A stretch of 64,000 nt of DNA from Anaerolineae bacterium. GTDB lineage: Bacteria > Chloroflexota > Anaerolineae > Aggregatilineales > JAFGMM01. A program made the position numbers and the translations under genes. Every line of letters starts with the position of its first letter. Position 1 is the stretch's first letter. Below the pieces are notes generated by a model. It saw nothing but the letters and a program-made list of their open reading frames with translations, was not told the origin of the DNA and made no database searches. Shown in pieces: positions 52,874 through 62,625 of the stretch. The stretch lies in the NCBI GenBank assembly GCA_027494055.1, contig JAOSJO010000001.1, positions 248,001 to 312,000 of the forward strand, in the 5' to 3' direction.

Positions 52874-53794
52874 TCACCGCACCTCCGACTCGTAGTACAC
52901 CCACACCGCCGACGAGCGGATCACGAGCAGCGTAATGAGCATGATGATGAGGAAGAGAAGCCACGCCAGCGCCGACGCATAACCCATCTGGATGAACTGA
53001 AACGCGCGTTCATAGAGGTTAATCATGTAGAAGTAGGTCGCCTTGTTCGGACCGCCGCGCGTCATCACCCAGCCGGCGTCGAAGACCTGGAGCGCCCCGA
53101 TGATCGCCAGCACGACGTTGAAGAAGATCGTCGGGCTGAGCATCGGCAGCGTGACATAGCGGAAGCGCGCCCAACTGCCGCCGCCGTCGATCTCGACGGC
53201 CTCGTACATCACCTGGGGGATGCCCTTCAGGCCGGCGAGGTAGATGACGATCTGCCCGCCGATGGTCCACCAACTCATGACGATGAGCGCCGGCAAGGCC
53301 CACTGCTCGCTGAGCACCCAGCCCGGCCCCTTGATGCCGATGGCGGCGAGCGCGGTGTTGATCAGGCCGCCCTCAGGGCGGAAGATGTTCAGCCAGAGGA
53401 TCGCGACGGCGATGCTGCTCAGCACCGAGGGCACGAAGAAGATCGTCCGCCAGAAGTTGATGCCGCGCAACCGTTGTGACAGTACCATCGCCACAGCCAT
53501 CGCCAGGACAGTGCCGGTGGGCACGCTGAACACCGCGTAGATCGTCGTAACGCGCAGCGATTTCCAGAAATCCGGATCGCTGAACACGCGCTCCAGGTTG
53601 CGAAAGCCGGTCCAGACCGGCGGCGAGAGCAGGTCGTAACTCGTGAAGGAGAGGTACAGCGAGCGCAACATGGGGTAGGCGAGAAACGCAAGAAAGCCGA
53701 AAAGCCACGGCAACACGAGGATGTAAAATGTCAGCGCCTCGCGCCGCGCCATCGGCGAGTTCAACCCCAGACGTTTAGCCAGGCGGACAAACAT
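52874..53794 (-). CDS. Sugar ABC transporter permease (MalF-type)
   Basis: 306 residues from the ATG at 53794, preceded by GAGGGA; the open frame extends upstream without a site. Six transmembrane helices, beginning FYILVLPWLFGFLAFLAYPM. The EAA loop reads VMYEAVEIDGGGSWARFRYVTLPML. It ends 3 bases before the start of the long permease gene, so the two are translationally linked. Confidence 0.9.
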   Translation of the reverse strand: MFVRLAKRLGLNSPMARREALTFYILVLPWLFGFLAFLAYPMLRSLYLSFTSYDLLSPPVWTGFRNLERVFSDPDFWKSLRVTTIYAVFSVPTGTVLAMAVAMVLSQRLRGINFWRTIFFVPSVLSSIAVAILWLNIFRPEGGLINTALAAIGIKGPGWVLSEQWALPALIVMSWWTIGGQIVIYLAGLKGIPQVMYEAVEIDGGGSWARFRYVTLPMLSPTIFFNVVLAIIGALQVFDAGWVMTRGGPNKATYFYMINLYERAFQFIQMGYASALAWLLFLIIMLITLLVIRSSAVWVYYESEVR

Positions 53795-53879
53795 AGCAAT
53801 TCCCTCAGGAAAAGGGGGCGAGTCCGGACTCGCCCCCAAAGTCCTTCAGTACCGATACCGGTCGCGAGCCGCGCCGGCG

Positions 53880-55250
53880 TTACGAGCCGGCCGCTGCTTC
53901 CTCTGCCGACTCCGCCAGGCAGGCGTCGGCGTCAGCGGCGAACTGATCGAGTTCGGCCCTGATGTCCAGTTCGTCGCCGCCCTCAGACAGGAAGCGGACG
54001 ACAAGCTGGCCGGCCGGCGTGTCCACGCAGGTGGCGTAGAACGGCGAGTTGAGGTTGTCCAGCGCCGCCAGATAGTCGGTTTCGGCGATGAAGACGCCCC
54101 AGTAAGGGTCGTTCACGCGCTGCATTTCCTCAGAGACGGCGGGGCTGGGGCTGAGCGCCTTGAGCGCGAAGACGCGCTGGCCTGGCTCGGTGGTGAGCCA
54201 CTTGAGCACTTCCCACGCTTCCGCCGGGTGCTGGCTCTGCGCGGTGATGCCCCACCCCTGGAGCATGACGACGCTGGCATGGCCGGCCGGGCCAGCCGGC
54301 ACCGGCACGACGCCCCACGCCAGGCCTGGAGTCTCGTTGAAGACGTCCTGCCACCACGGGCCGTGATAGGTCATACCCATCGCGGTCTGGCCGTCCTGGA
54401 ACATTTGCAGGCGTCCGCCCTCGGTTGCGCCGATGGTGGTCGCCGACGGCGCGACGTGATGTTCGAAGATCAGGCTGCGGTAGAACTCCAGCGCCTCAAC
54501 CGCGGCGTCGCTGTTGATGTAGCCCTGGGTCGTCGTCCCGTCGTCGCTGATCGTGGTCACGCCCCACCCCTTCACGTAGCCGAGGAAGCCGCGCCACCAC
54601 GGGTCGTTGACGATGTCCATGCCCCACTGGACGATGTTGTCCGGGTCGAAGTCCGGGCTGCTGGCGTTGTTGCCGTTGGCGTCGAGCGTCAGCTCAAGGG
54701 CGATGTCCAGCGCGTCGTCCCAGGTCCAGCCCTCTTCGGGGTAGGCGATGCCGGCGGCGTCAAACAGGGCGGTGTTGATGTAGAACGCCATGGTGCTGTA
54801 GTCTTTGGTCAGGCCCACGAGCTTGCCGTCGTAGAAGCCCTGGTCGTAGATGCCGGGGTAGAACTCGGCCTCCGGGTCGAGGCCGCTCTCGCCTTCGACG
54901 AAGGGCAGCAGGTCGATGTACGCGCCGTCTGTGGACGACTCCACGTAGAGGGGCGTCCACGAAGGCTCGATGGTCAGCAGGTCGGGCGCGGTGCCGGCGG
55001 CAAGCCAGGTCAGGCGGCGGGTCCACTGGTCATCGCCGATGTTGGGGACGCGCTCGACATCGATGCAGGGGTTCTCGGCCTCGAACGCCTCGATGACCTG
55101 GTTCATGTACTCCTCGCGGTCGCCGCTCGACCAGTCGTCCACGCGAATGGTCACGACCTCGCCCTCGCACTCCTGCGCCTGAGCGGGCAGCACGGCGAAG
55201 GGGACGAGCAACGCCACAACGCCGAGGACAGTAAACAGCTTGCGTTTCAT
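53880..55250 (-). CDS. Sugar ABC transporter substrate-binding protein
   Basis: 456 residues from the ATG at 55250, which follows GGAGGAGA. Sec signal peptide: MKRKLFTVLGVVALLVPF continuing to a PAQAQ cleavage site; no lipobox. The mature part is rich in Asp/Glu and has family 1 features such as ENPCIDVERVPNIGDDQWTRRLTWLAAGTAPDLLTIEPSW in pieces, FYINTALFDAAGI and a C-terminal LKWLTTEPGQRVFALKAL. Two cysteines near the mature N-terminus could pair. An AACG-GTTGAT-CGTT inverted repeat upstream (55286-55299) might bind a LacI-type repressor. The rest of the gap 55251-55462 shows no gene. Confidence 0.9.
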   Translation of the reverse strand: MKRKLFTVLGVVALLVPFAVLPAQAQECEGEVVTIRVDDWSSGDREEYMNQVIEAFEAENPCIDVERVPNIGDDQWTRRLTWLAAGTAPDLLTIEPSWTPLYVESSTDGAYIDLLPFVEGESGLDPEAEFYPGIYDQGFYDGKLVGLTKDYSTMAFYINTALFDAAGIAYPEEGWTWDDALDIALELTLDANGNNASSPDFDPDNIVQWGMDIVNDPWWRGFLGYVKGWGVTTISDDGTTTQGYINSDAAVEALEFYRSLIFEHHVAPSATTIGATEGGRLQMFQDGQTAMGMTYHGPWWQDVFNETPGLAWGVVPVPAGPAGHASVVMLQGWGITAQSQHPAEAWEVLKWLTTEPGQRVFALKALSPSPAVSEEMQRVNDPYWGVFIAETDYLAALDNLNSPFYATCVDTPAGQLVVRFLSEGGDELDIRAELDQFAADADACLAESAEEAAAGS

Positions 55251-55462
55251 CTCTTGTTCTCCTCCTGGACTGAATATGCGCACGAAACGGTTGATCGTTA
55301 CGTAGGGTGAAGTCAATCCTCCCTCAGCACCTCCTTAATACCAAATACCATACGCCTGGCGCGGCCTCCCTGTGTTTGTGGCGGGCACTGCGCGTATGGG
55401 CGCTCTGGCTGTACGTTCGCGTTCCCCTCGATGTCGCGCCTCCGCGAAGTGTCCGCCGCGCC

Positions 55463-58141
55463 TCAGGCGCTCAGGTGGTCCAGGATGCAGCGCAGCAGGT
55501 GCCGGCCCGCCGGGCTGTCGCGCAAGCTGGCCGGTTGATCGCCCAGTCCACCCTGGAAACGCAGGGTCGCGGCCATCACCCGGCCCGCGCCCAGCCGCGC
55601 CTCGACCAGCCAGTGCAGGCGCGTAAACTGCCGCGCATCCAGCCGGTGCAGCACCGGCGTCACGGCCTCGACGCCCAGCAGCGCCTTCTCCAGCGCGTCC
55701 GGCGCGAGCGCCCAGTCTGTCGCCAGGCTGTAGAACTGCAAGTCGGCGAAGCCCGCGTGCGGCAGCGCGTCCGTGACCGGGTGCGGCTCGATCAGCATGA
55801 TCGCCTCGCGCCAGAACGGGCACGCCTCCGCCGCCAGCGGCCCCGGCCCGGTCTGCAAGAGCAGCGCCCGCCCGCCACCGCGCAGGTATTCCGCCAGGCC
55901 CGGCGGCAGGCCGGCGGCGATCAGCCAGCGCGGCGGCTGCGCCAGGTCCCAGATGCGCGTCGCGGCGTCCGCCAGGTCGGCGAGGCGATCCAGGCAGCCG
56001 GCGGGGTCGTACAGGCCGATCCCCTCCGGCCACACTTCGACCCTGGGGTAGACCCACAGCGTCCACCGGTTCGCCGTGACCGTCGCGCCGCCCGCGCTCA
56101 GCCACGCCTCCAGGGTGAGCGCGACCGCCTGCGCGACCGGCGGCGCAGTGAAGTGGACCGGCGTCGCCTCGACGGGCCGGCCGCCGGCCAGCTCCCCAGG
56201 CAGCGCGCGCTCACCGGCGGCGAGCGCGTTTCCCGCCGCGTCGGTCACGCGCCAGCCCACCGACACGCCGTGCAGCGGCGGGCCGGCGTGCGCCACGATC
56301 AGGCGCAGGTTGACCGGATCGCCCGCCGCGTGGTTGAACAGGTCGCGCCGCCGGGGGCGGTCGCCGCCCCGGAACCAAATGCGCAAGCGGCCCTGGTCGA
56401 GCGCGAGCACGGTGTCGGCGTTGAAGGCGCGCACCGCTTCGGGCGGGTTCTTGGCGCGCCCCAGGTCGTCGAACAGCGAAGAGGTCGCGATGGGCGTATC
56501 GCGGAAGCTGGTGATGACGTAGCCGCCCATGCCGGCGCGCCGGCGCACCTTTTCGAGAATGGTCTTGCGCACGATGTGCGACTTCTGCCGCGAGATGTGC
56601 TGCAAAGCCTGGTGCGGGCGGCCCACCTCGGCGGCGCGCGCAAGCTGCACGCGCTGCGCCTCGCGGATGGGGCGGAGGATGTCGCCGTCCCAGCCGAACC
56701 ACCACGGGAGCGCGCCGCCGTGCGCCTGGGCCAGCTCTTCGGGGTCGCGGTAGTCGTCGCTGTCGCAGAACTCGCCGAAAATCCATGGGCGCGGCGCCTG
56801 CCAGTCGCGCCGGAAGTTATCGACGAGAGGGTCGAACTCGTGCAGATCGCAGTACAGGTGGTAGTCGCTGAAGTCGGCGAAGTCGAAGCTCAGGCCGCCG
56901 TAGGCCTCCCCGGAGCCGCTGTTGTCGCACAGAAGCGCGCCGCTGACCGCCGCGCGCGCGATGTCGTCCAGCCGGCCCAGGAACCCGGCGTCGGCGGTCC
57001 TGTCAAGTTCGCAACCCAGGCTGTAGATCACGATGGAAGGGTGGTGGTGCACCCGCGCCAGGATGTCGGCGTACTCGACTGGGGCCTGTGCGCGCAGCGT
57101 GGGCGTGACCTGGGGGAGCCACATCGGCAGTTCCAGCCACAGGTACATGCCCTCCTCGTCGGCCACCTCGAAGTACGTCGGCGACGGCACGAAGAGGCAG
57201 AGCTTCACCATGTTGAAGCCCATCGCCCGCGCGCGCCGGAACTCGTCGCGCACCGTGTCCGCGTCGGGCGCGGGGCACAGCAGGTCGGGGTACCAGCCCC
57301 AGCTCAGCAGCCCGCGCAGGCAGACGGGCGTGCCGTTGAAGCACAGGATGTCGCCCTCCCGGTGCAGCCGCCGGAAGCCGAACCGCCGCGCAGTCGTGGC
57401 GAGCGGCTGGCCGCCATGCGTGACGCGCAGCGCCGCCGTGTACAGCGCGGGCGCGCCCGGCGTCCAGCGCTGCGCCGCCGGGACCTCCAGCGTGAGGTCA
57501 AGCGCGTGCGGCCCGTCGAGCGCCGGGATTGGCTCCGACGCGGTGGCGACGCGCTGGTCGTCTGCATCCAGAATGTCGAGTGTGGCAGTGAGCTGTTGCG
57601 TGGGGCCGGCGGTCGGGTTGACCTGGGCGCGGACACGCACCGTGCCGGCGTCCGCGTCGGCGGCGAGGTGGACGTCGCTCAGGGCCGGGCCGGCGTGCGC
57701 GACCAGCCGCGCCGGCTGCCACACGCCCCCGAACGGCAGGCACACGTCGGGCAGGAAGCCCGCGAGCGACTCGCGCACGGGGGAAGCGATCGCCGGGCTT
57801 GAAGACGGTCAGCGTCAGTTCGTGTTCGCCCCCGGCGCGACGTGGTCGGTCACGTCGAACTCAAACGGCGTCCACATGCCGCGATGCGTCCCGACCGCGC
57901 GCCCGTCGATGGCGACCTCAACGTGGTAGCTCACCGCGTCGAACTGAAGCCAGACCCGCCGGCCCGCCCATCCTGCGGGCACGCGGAATGTGCGCCGGTA
58001 GACTGCCGGCCCGTCGAGGCGCCTGTCGTAGCCCTGCGCCTCCCATGCGCCGGGCACCGCGATCGCGCCGGCGCGGTCAGCGAAGCGGAAATCCCACGTT
58101 CCGCCGAGGTCAAGTGTGTCAGCGAGGGCGTTTTCGTTCAT
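55463..58141 (-). CDS. Glycoside hydrolase family 2 protein, two frameshifts near the N-terminus
   Basis: About 892 residues when corrected. The N-terminal jelly-roll domain (LGGTWDFRFADRAG, VWLQFDAVSYHVEVAIDGR) starts at the ATG at 58141. Adding a base to the run at 57829-57833 gives PGGEHELTLTVFKPGDRF, and removing one from 57779-57783 gives PVRESLAGFLPDVCLPFGGVW, so the two shifts cancel. Ig-like and TIM-barrel domains follow. The likely acid/base Glu is in HHPSIVIYSLGCELDR, where the family normally has SLGNE: the Asn before the Glu is Cys. The nucleophile is probably the Glu of WIFGEFCDSDDY. There is no signal peptide. The gene lies between two ABC importer gene sets and probably hydrolyses the imported glycoside. 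Confidence 0.8.
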
Positions 58142-58145
58142 GCGC

Positions 58146-58988
58146 TCATTTCACCGCGCCGCGCGTGAGGCCAGACACAATCGCGCGCTGGCCGAAGATG
58201 ACAAGGATGATGACCGGGATAACCATCAGGACGCTAAGAGCGCTCATCAGGTCCCACGGACGTGACACCCCCATCGACGCGCGCCCCAGCGACACCAGGC
58301 CGACGCTCAACGTCTTGGTATTGCGGCTGGCAAATACCAGGGGATAGAGCAACTCGTTCCAACTGATGATGAAGTTGATGATGAGCATGGTGGCGATGGC
58401 CGGGCGCATGGCCGGGAGCACGATGCGCGTGATGACCTGGAACATATTGGCCCCATCGATGTAGCCCGCCTCTTCAATCTCAGACGGAATCTGATTGACA
58501 AAAGAGACCATGATCCACACCGTGAACGGCGTGATTAGGCTGGACATCAAGATAATCAACCCGTGGTAGGTGCGATTGAGGCCAAACGTGTTGAAGATTT
58601 CATACATCGGCACGAGCAGCGCCACCTGCGGCAGCGCAATCGAGAGGATCAAGCCGAAGAACACCGCGTTGCTACCGGGGAACTTCAGCCGCGCCAGGGC
58701 GTAGCCGGCCATCGCGCTGGCGAACACCGACACAATCGTGCTGCCGCCCGCGAAGATCAACGAGTTGGCGTAATACTCCCAGAAAGGGATGGACTCTATC
58801 ATATTCGGGTAGTTTTCTAGGGTTGGGTTCGCCGGCCAGTATCTCGGCGGTACCTGGAAAAGCTCGAAGCGCGGTGTAAACGACGACATGACGATCCAGT
58901 AAAACGGAAACAAGACAACGAACGCGAAGACAACAAACCCCACGTAATTAGCGATTGAACCGCCGCGCTGGCGAAAGAACGCGCGCAT
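58146..58988 (-). CDS. Sugar ABC transporter permease (MalG-type)
   Basis: 280 residues, normal family length, six membrane helices starting YVGFVVFAFVVLFPFYWIVM. The EAA loop is EIEEAGYIDGANMFQVITRIVLPAM, and it ends AIVSGLTRGAVK. It ends 4 bases before the GH2 start and begins 13 bases after the stop of its partner permease. Confidence 0.9.
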   Translation of the reverse strand: MRAFFRQRGGSIANYVGFVVFAFVVLFPFYWIVMSSFTPRFELFQVPPRYWPANPTLENYPNMIESIPFWEYYANSLIFAGGSTIVSVFASAMAGYALARLKFPGSNAVFFGLILSIALPQVALLVPMYEIFNTFGLNRTYHGLIILMSSLITPFTVWIMVSFVNQIPSEIEEAGYIDGANMFQVITRIVLPAMRPAIATMLIINFIISWNELLYPLVFASRNTKTLSVGLVSLGRASMGVSRPWDLMSALSVLMVIPVIILVIFGQRAIVSGLTRGAVK

Positions 58989-59001
58989 CGTTTCCCTCTC
59001 C

Positions 59002-59931
59002 CTAAAGTGATAACTGGACGCGACGGAACACGATCAGGCCAAGCGCGCCGATCGCACCGACGATGCCGAACATGACCACGCTGATGGCTGAGGCATAGCC
59101 GTAGTTCAGGGTGGTAATCTCCTGGTAAATCTTGTAGGCCAGCACGCTCGTGGCGAAGCCCGGCCCGCCGGCAGTCATGGTGAAAGGCAGATCGAAAACC
59201 GCCAGTTGCCATACGAGCATATACATACCGATGGTCACCATCAGCGGCATGATGAGCGGGATGGTGATGCGCCAGAACGATTGCAGGGCGTTGGCCCCAT
59301 CAACTTTGGCTGCTTCGTAGAGTTCTTCCGGCACACCCTGGAGACCCGCCAGCAGCGTGACCGCCACGAAGGGCGTGCTTTTCCAGATGCTCACAATCAA
59401 GACTGCGATCCGCGCGCCGGTTGGGTCGATCAGCCAGTCATACTCGATCCCAATTCGGCTTAACAGGTCGGGGATCATGCCGTAGTTGCCGTCGAAGAGC
59501 CACCGCCAGCCCACCGCCGCGACCACCATCGGTATAGCCCAGGGGATCAGGTTGATCGTGCGCGCCAGATTCCGCAGCCTGAATTTGGCGTTGAGCAGGC
59601 TGGCGACCAGGATACCCAAAACCACTTGAAATAAGGTGGAGCCAAACACAAAGATCAGGGTGAATTCCACGCTGCTTGTCACAACCATGTCGGTGGAGAG
59701 CTTGTAGAAGTTCTGTAGGCCAACGTATTCGCGTGGCGGAAAGGCTGGATTATATTCTTGAAAGGCGAGCAGAATCGTCTGGGCGAATGGATAGAAACTT
59801 GTGAACAGCCGCAGCAGGATCACGGGAAGTAGGAGCAATGCCGCCGCCAGATAGCGCCGCTGGTTAAAGCTGAGCGCAAAACCTTGCGCGCGCCGCACTT
59901 CTGCTTGTGGCGGGCCGATATTGATTGCCAT
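59002..59931 (-). CDS. Sugar ABC transporter permease (MalF-type)
   Basis: 309 residues, with a first helix AALLLLPVILLRLFTSFYPF and EAA loop ELYEAAKVDGANALQSFWRITIPLI. The N-terminal 25 residues are basic and cytoplasmic. With the permease at 58146 and the Tat-exported binding protein at 60033 it forms an importer; the ATPase is not encoded here. Confidence 0.9.
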   Translation of the reverse strand: MAINIGPPQAEVRRAQGFALSFNQRRYLAAALLLLPVILLRLFTSFYPFAQTILLAFQEYNPAFPPREYVGLQNFYKLSTDMVVTSSVEFTLIFVFGSTLFQVVLGILVASLLNAKFRLRNLARTINLIPWAIPMVVAAVGWRWLFDGNYGMIPDLLSRIGIEYDWLIDPTGARIAVLIVSIWKSTPFVAVTLLAGLQGVPEELYEAAKVDGANALQSFWRITIPLIMPLMVTIGMYMLVWQLAVFDLPFTMTAGGPGFATSVLAYKIYQEITTLNYGYASAISVVMFGIVGAIGALGLIVFRRVQLSL

Positions 59932-60032
59932 GCCTGGCTCCTTGATGAGTGTATGCGACGCAAAACCTTGATGTTATGTGCTGCGCGGTGGCAGGGGGCG
60001 CGCCCCCTGCCACCGCTGCTTGAGCTGGCAGA

Positions 60033-61310
60033 CTAGCCCAGGTCTGCCATGCGCTCCTTGCCCAGCTTGAGTGCGTTCAGTAACGTCTCTTGCTTGGTCA
60101 AGTATAGTGAGGCGATATCATCCACGACGGTCTGGGCTTCCGCCCCACGCGCGTGGAAGGGCCTTGGCCTCGGAACGCCTGCTGCGGCGTACATACCCAT
60201 CGCTTCCAGGACCGGGTTGGGCTTGCCCTCGAAGTAATTGAGGATGGATGTGCGCGGCATGTTGAACCAGCTCTGGCCCTCCGCCAACCTCGGCACAATC
60301 TCCGGCGAGGTGATGAACTTGATGAGTTCCTTCGCCCCGTCGGGGTTAGGCGCGAACGTTGGAATGGTCCAACCCCAGCCGCCCCACCAGCTTCCAGGCC
60401 CCGGCCGCCCTGCCGGCGGCACTGCGATTGCGACCTTGTCGGGATTGTACCAGGCGGTGTTGGCCTCGGCCACGCTCTGGAAGTAGGGCCACTGGCGCAT
60501 GAACATGACCTTGTCGTTCATGTAGTTCTCGTTCTGCTGATCGTACACATCGTTGAGCGCCGTCTCTGGGAAGATCTTGAGCGTGTGCATCATGTTGTAG
60601 AGCAGGTGCAGCGCCATTGCTGTGCCGTCATCGAACTCGAAGATCTGGCCGTTCGTCTGGCATGCGAGGTAAGCGCAGTAGACGAACATAAGCCCGTTCC
60701 GGGTGAGCGAGTCCTGGGTGGCGTACACGCCGTTGTCGCGGTCGGTCAGTTGCAGACCAACCTCCAGCATCTCCTCCCAGGTGGTGGGCACTTGCAGGCC
60801 CCTCTCGTCGAAGATGTCTTTGCGGTAGAAGAAGTATGCGATGGCGAACTCGTGGGGTATGCGGTAGGTCGCGCCGTCGTACCTGTGCCACAAGTCCAGG
60901 GCGTCGAGCATGATCGGCGGAAAGTCGTCCCACGTCTCCTGCGGGATCACGTCGTCAAGCGGCATCAGCCAGCCGGCGCGTGCCAGCACCGGGCCGCTCT
61001 CGTCCGAGTCGCTCACCACGTCCCATGGGCTGTCGCCGGCGGCGTAAGCGGTGGTGACTTCGGTGAGGTGATCCACGCCGGAGGACACGCCAGGTTCCAA
61101 CAGGACCGTCAGGCCCGTGGCTTCCTCGAACTCCGGCAACACGGCGTTGATCGCATCCCATGCAAACGGCTGTTGGCGCATTACGACCGTGTTCTGGCGG
61201 CGGCGATTAATCAGCGGCGGGACGTAGAGCTTCGGCGCAGCGGCGACCGCTGCGGCGGCTCCGCTGGCTTTGAGGAACTCGCGGCGGGAGAGACCTTTCT
61301 TTTCGGACAT
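60033..61310 (-). CDS. Sugar ABC transporter substrate-binding protein with Tat signal
   Basis: 425 residues. The N-terminus LSRREFLKASGAAAAVAAAP is a twin-arginine signal (S-R-R-x-F-L-K), so this protein is exported folded, unlike the Sec-type binding proteins at 6891 and 53880. The start follows AGGAGGAG. The mature part shows family 1 traits: VLPEFEEATGLTVLLEPG, PWDVVSDSDESGPVLARAG and ATWEEMLE-like TTWEEMLEVGLQL. A folded or cofactor-bound export form may hint at a distinctive ligand. Confidence 0.9.
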   Translation of the reverse strand: MSEKKGLSRREFLKASGAAAAVAAAPKLYVPPLINRRRQNTVVMRQQPFAWDAINAVLPEFEEATGLTVLLEPGVSSGVDHLTEVTTAYAAGDSPWDVVSDSDESGPVLARAGWLMPLDDVIPQETWDDFPPIMLDALDLWHRYDGATYRIPHEFAIAYFFYRKDIFDERGLQVPTTWEEMLEVGLQLTDRDNGVYATQDSLTRNGLMFVYCAYLACQTNGQIFEFDDGTAMALHLLYNMMHTLKIFPETALNDVYDQQNENYMNDKVMFMRQWPYFQSVAEANTAWYNPDKVAIAVPPAGRPGPGSWWGGWGWTIPTFAPNPDGAKELIKFITSPEIVPRLAEGQSWFNMPRTSILNYFEGKPNPVLEAMGMYAAAGVPRPRPFHARGAEAQTVVDDIASLYLTKQETLLNALKLGKERMADLG

Positions 61311-61416
61311 GTCCTACTCCTCCTGCATATGCACTAATCAGGGCGCAAAGTTTGGGGCATATTCGTCGAGCGTTCGAAAGCGCACCTCCTTACTCCTCAC
61401 AAGTGCCGATGATGGC

Positions 61417-62625
61417 TCAGCGGTACCGGCCATAGCTCTTGGAAACCTCAACGAGCGTGAAGAGGTTCGCGTCTGGCGTGTCGCGCCCACACTGGTCGCC
61501 GGTGGACAGGACGAACCCGCCACCTTCGGCGGCTGCGTCGATGGCCGCCTTTGCGACCCGCGCCACGTCTTCTGGCGTGCCGTTGAGCATGAGGTCGAAC
61601 GTGTTGAGGTTTCCCTTCAACGCCAGCTTGTCACCCCAGGCGCGCTTGGCCTGGGTCAGGTCCACGTCGCCGGTGGGCGGACCCTCCAGCGGCTCCATGA
61701 CGTCAAGGTCGGTCAGGTCGTAATTGAACTGCACCACGGCCCTGGAGCGCCCGCAGGTGTGCGCGTGGCTGAGCAGGCCGGCCTGCTTGCAGCGCCGGGT
61801 GACGGCTTGCATGAACGGCAGGTTGTACTGCTTGTAGAAGTTCAGCGAGCTGATGCTCAGGCTGGAGGCCGACCCCTGGATGTGCAGCTCGTCGGCGGCC
61901 CCGCTCTCGATGAAGGCGTCCAGTTGCGCCAGCGCAAAGCGGGTGTAGTGCGTAAAAATCTCGTGCATCTGGTCGGCGCGGTCGATCAGGTCGAACGTCA
62001 GTTGCTCGCCGCTGCCGTCGCGCACGTGGAACCACCAGTCGATGGGCAGGAAGAGCATCAGCGAGTACACACCCAGGTCGCCGAGCGTGTCCCGGTTGCG
62101 GAACACCGGCTTCCAGCGCCACTCCTCGCCCATGAGCCAGCGCAGGCGCGGCCAGTCGCGTTCCACGTCCTGGATCCATTTCGTCTCCGGCCAGGGCACG
62201 TCGCCCACCGGGTACACGGTCCGCCGGGTGAGCGGGCCGAGCGGGGTGTCGATGCGCGCGTCCACGGTCAGTTCGGTGGCGGTGCGGCCCACGACGGCCT
62301 CATGCAGCATCGCGGCGGGGATGTGGCCGCTGAACGGCGCGAGTGAGACCATCGGCGCGTCGTCGTCGAAGAGCGCGGCGTTGCCGAACGGCGGCTCGTC
62401 GTAGATGTACCAGCCGTCGCTCCCGAAGTACTTGAGCAGGTCGATGTAGGCGTCGCCGATGTACGGGTCCTGGTAGTAGAACACATCCCAGAAGGGCTTG
62501 CCCGTCAGGCGGGCGGGCACCATCGCCGACGTGTCCGGGCAGGCGGGCACGCGGTCCGGGACCTGCCGGTGCATGGCGGTGAGCATCCGCTCTTTGCGCG
62601 TCATCCGGTCGCCGGGATCGATCAT
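61417..62625 (-). CDS. Uroporphyrinogen-decarboxylase-like protein with MtaA-type zinc-binding motif
   Basis: 402 residues, starting at the ATG at 62625, which overlaps the alpha-mannosidase stop by ATGA. The fold is that of the UROD/MtaA superfamily (N-terminal RKERMLTAMHRQVPDRVPACPD). Near the C-terminus are LLSHAHTCGRS, an H-x-C-G motif, and LSTGDQCGRDTP; in corrinoid:coenzyme M methyltransferases such as MtaA the His-x-Cys and a later Cys bind the zinc that activates a thiol acceptor. True uroporphyrinogen decarboxylases lack this pattern. So a methyltransferase-type function is more likely than haem synthesis. Its tight link to a GH38 gene and an importer suggests work on a methylated sugar, but this is inference. 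Confidence 0.75.
   Translation of the reverse strand: MIDPGDRMTRKERMLTAMHRQVPDRVPACPDTSAMVPARLTGKPFWDVFYYQDPYIGDAYIDLLKYFGSDGWYIYDEPPFGNAALFDDDAPMVSLAPFSGHIPAAMLHEAVVGRTATELTVDARIDTPLGPLTRRTVYPVGDVPWPETKWIQDVERDWPRLRWLMGEEWRWKPVFRNRDTLGDLGVYSLMLFLPIDWWFHVRDGSGEQLTFDLIDRADQMHEIFTHYTRFALAQLDAFIESGAADELHIQGSASSLSISSLNFYKQYNLPFMQAVTRRCKQAGLLSHAHTCGRSRAVVQFNYDLTDLDVMEPLEGPPTGDVDLTQAKRAWGDKLALKGNLNTFDLMLNGTPEDVARVAKAAIDAAAEGGGFVLSTGDQCGRDTPDANLFTLVEVSKSYGRYR

Noticed and set aside
50831..53479. An 882-codon open frame on the plus strand
   Set aside because: It is the antisense of two clear ABC permease genes, is full of Arg/His/Asp runs, and has no recognisable domain. Long antisense frames are expected in GC-rich DNA.
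55307..57802. An 831-codon plus-strand open frame opposite the GH2 gene
   Set aside because: Composition (Arg/Ala/Val/Gln-rich, no domains) and complete overlap with a recognisable GH2 protein show it to be a shadow.
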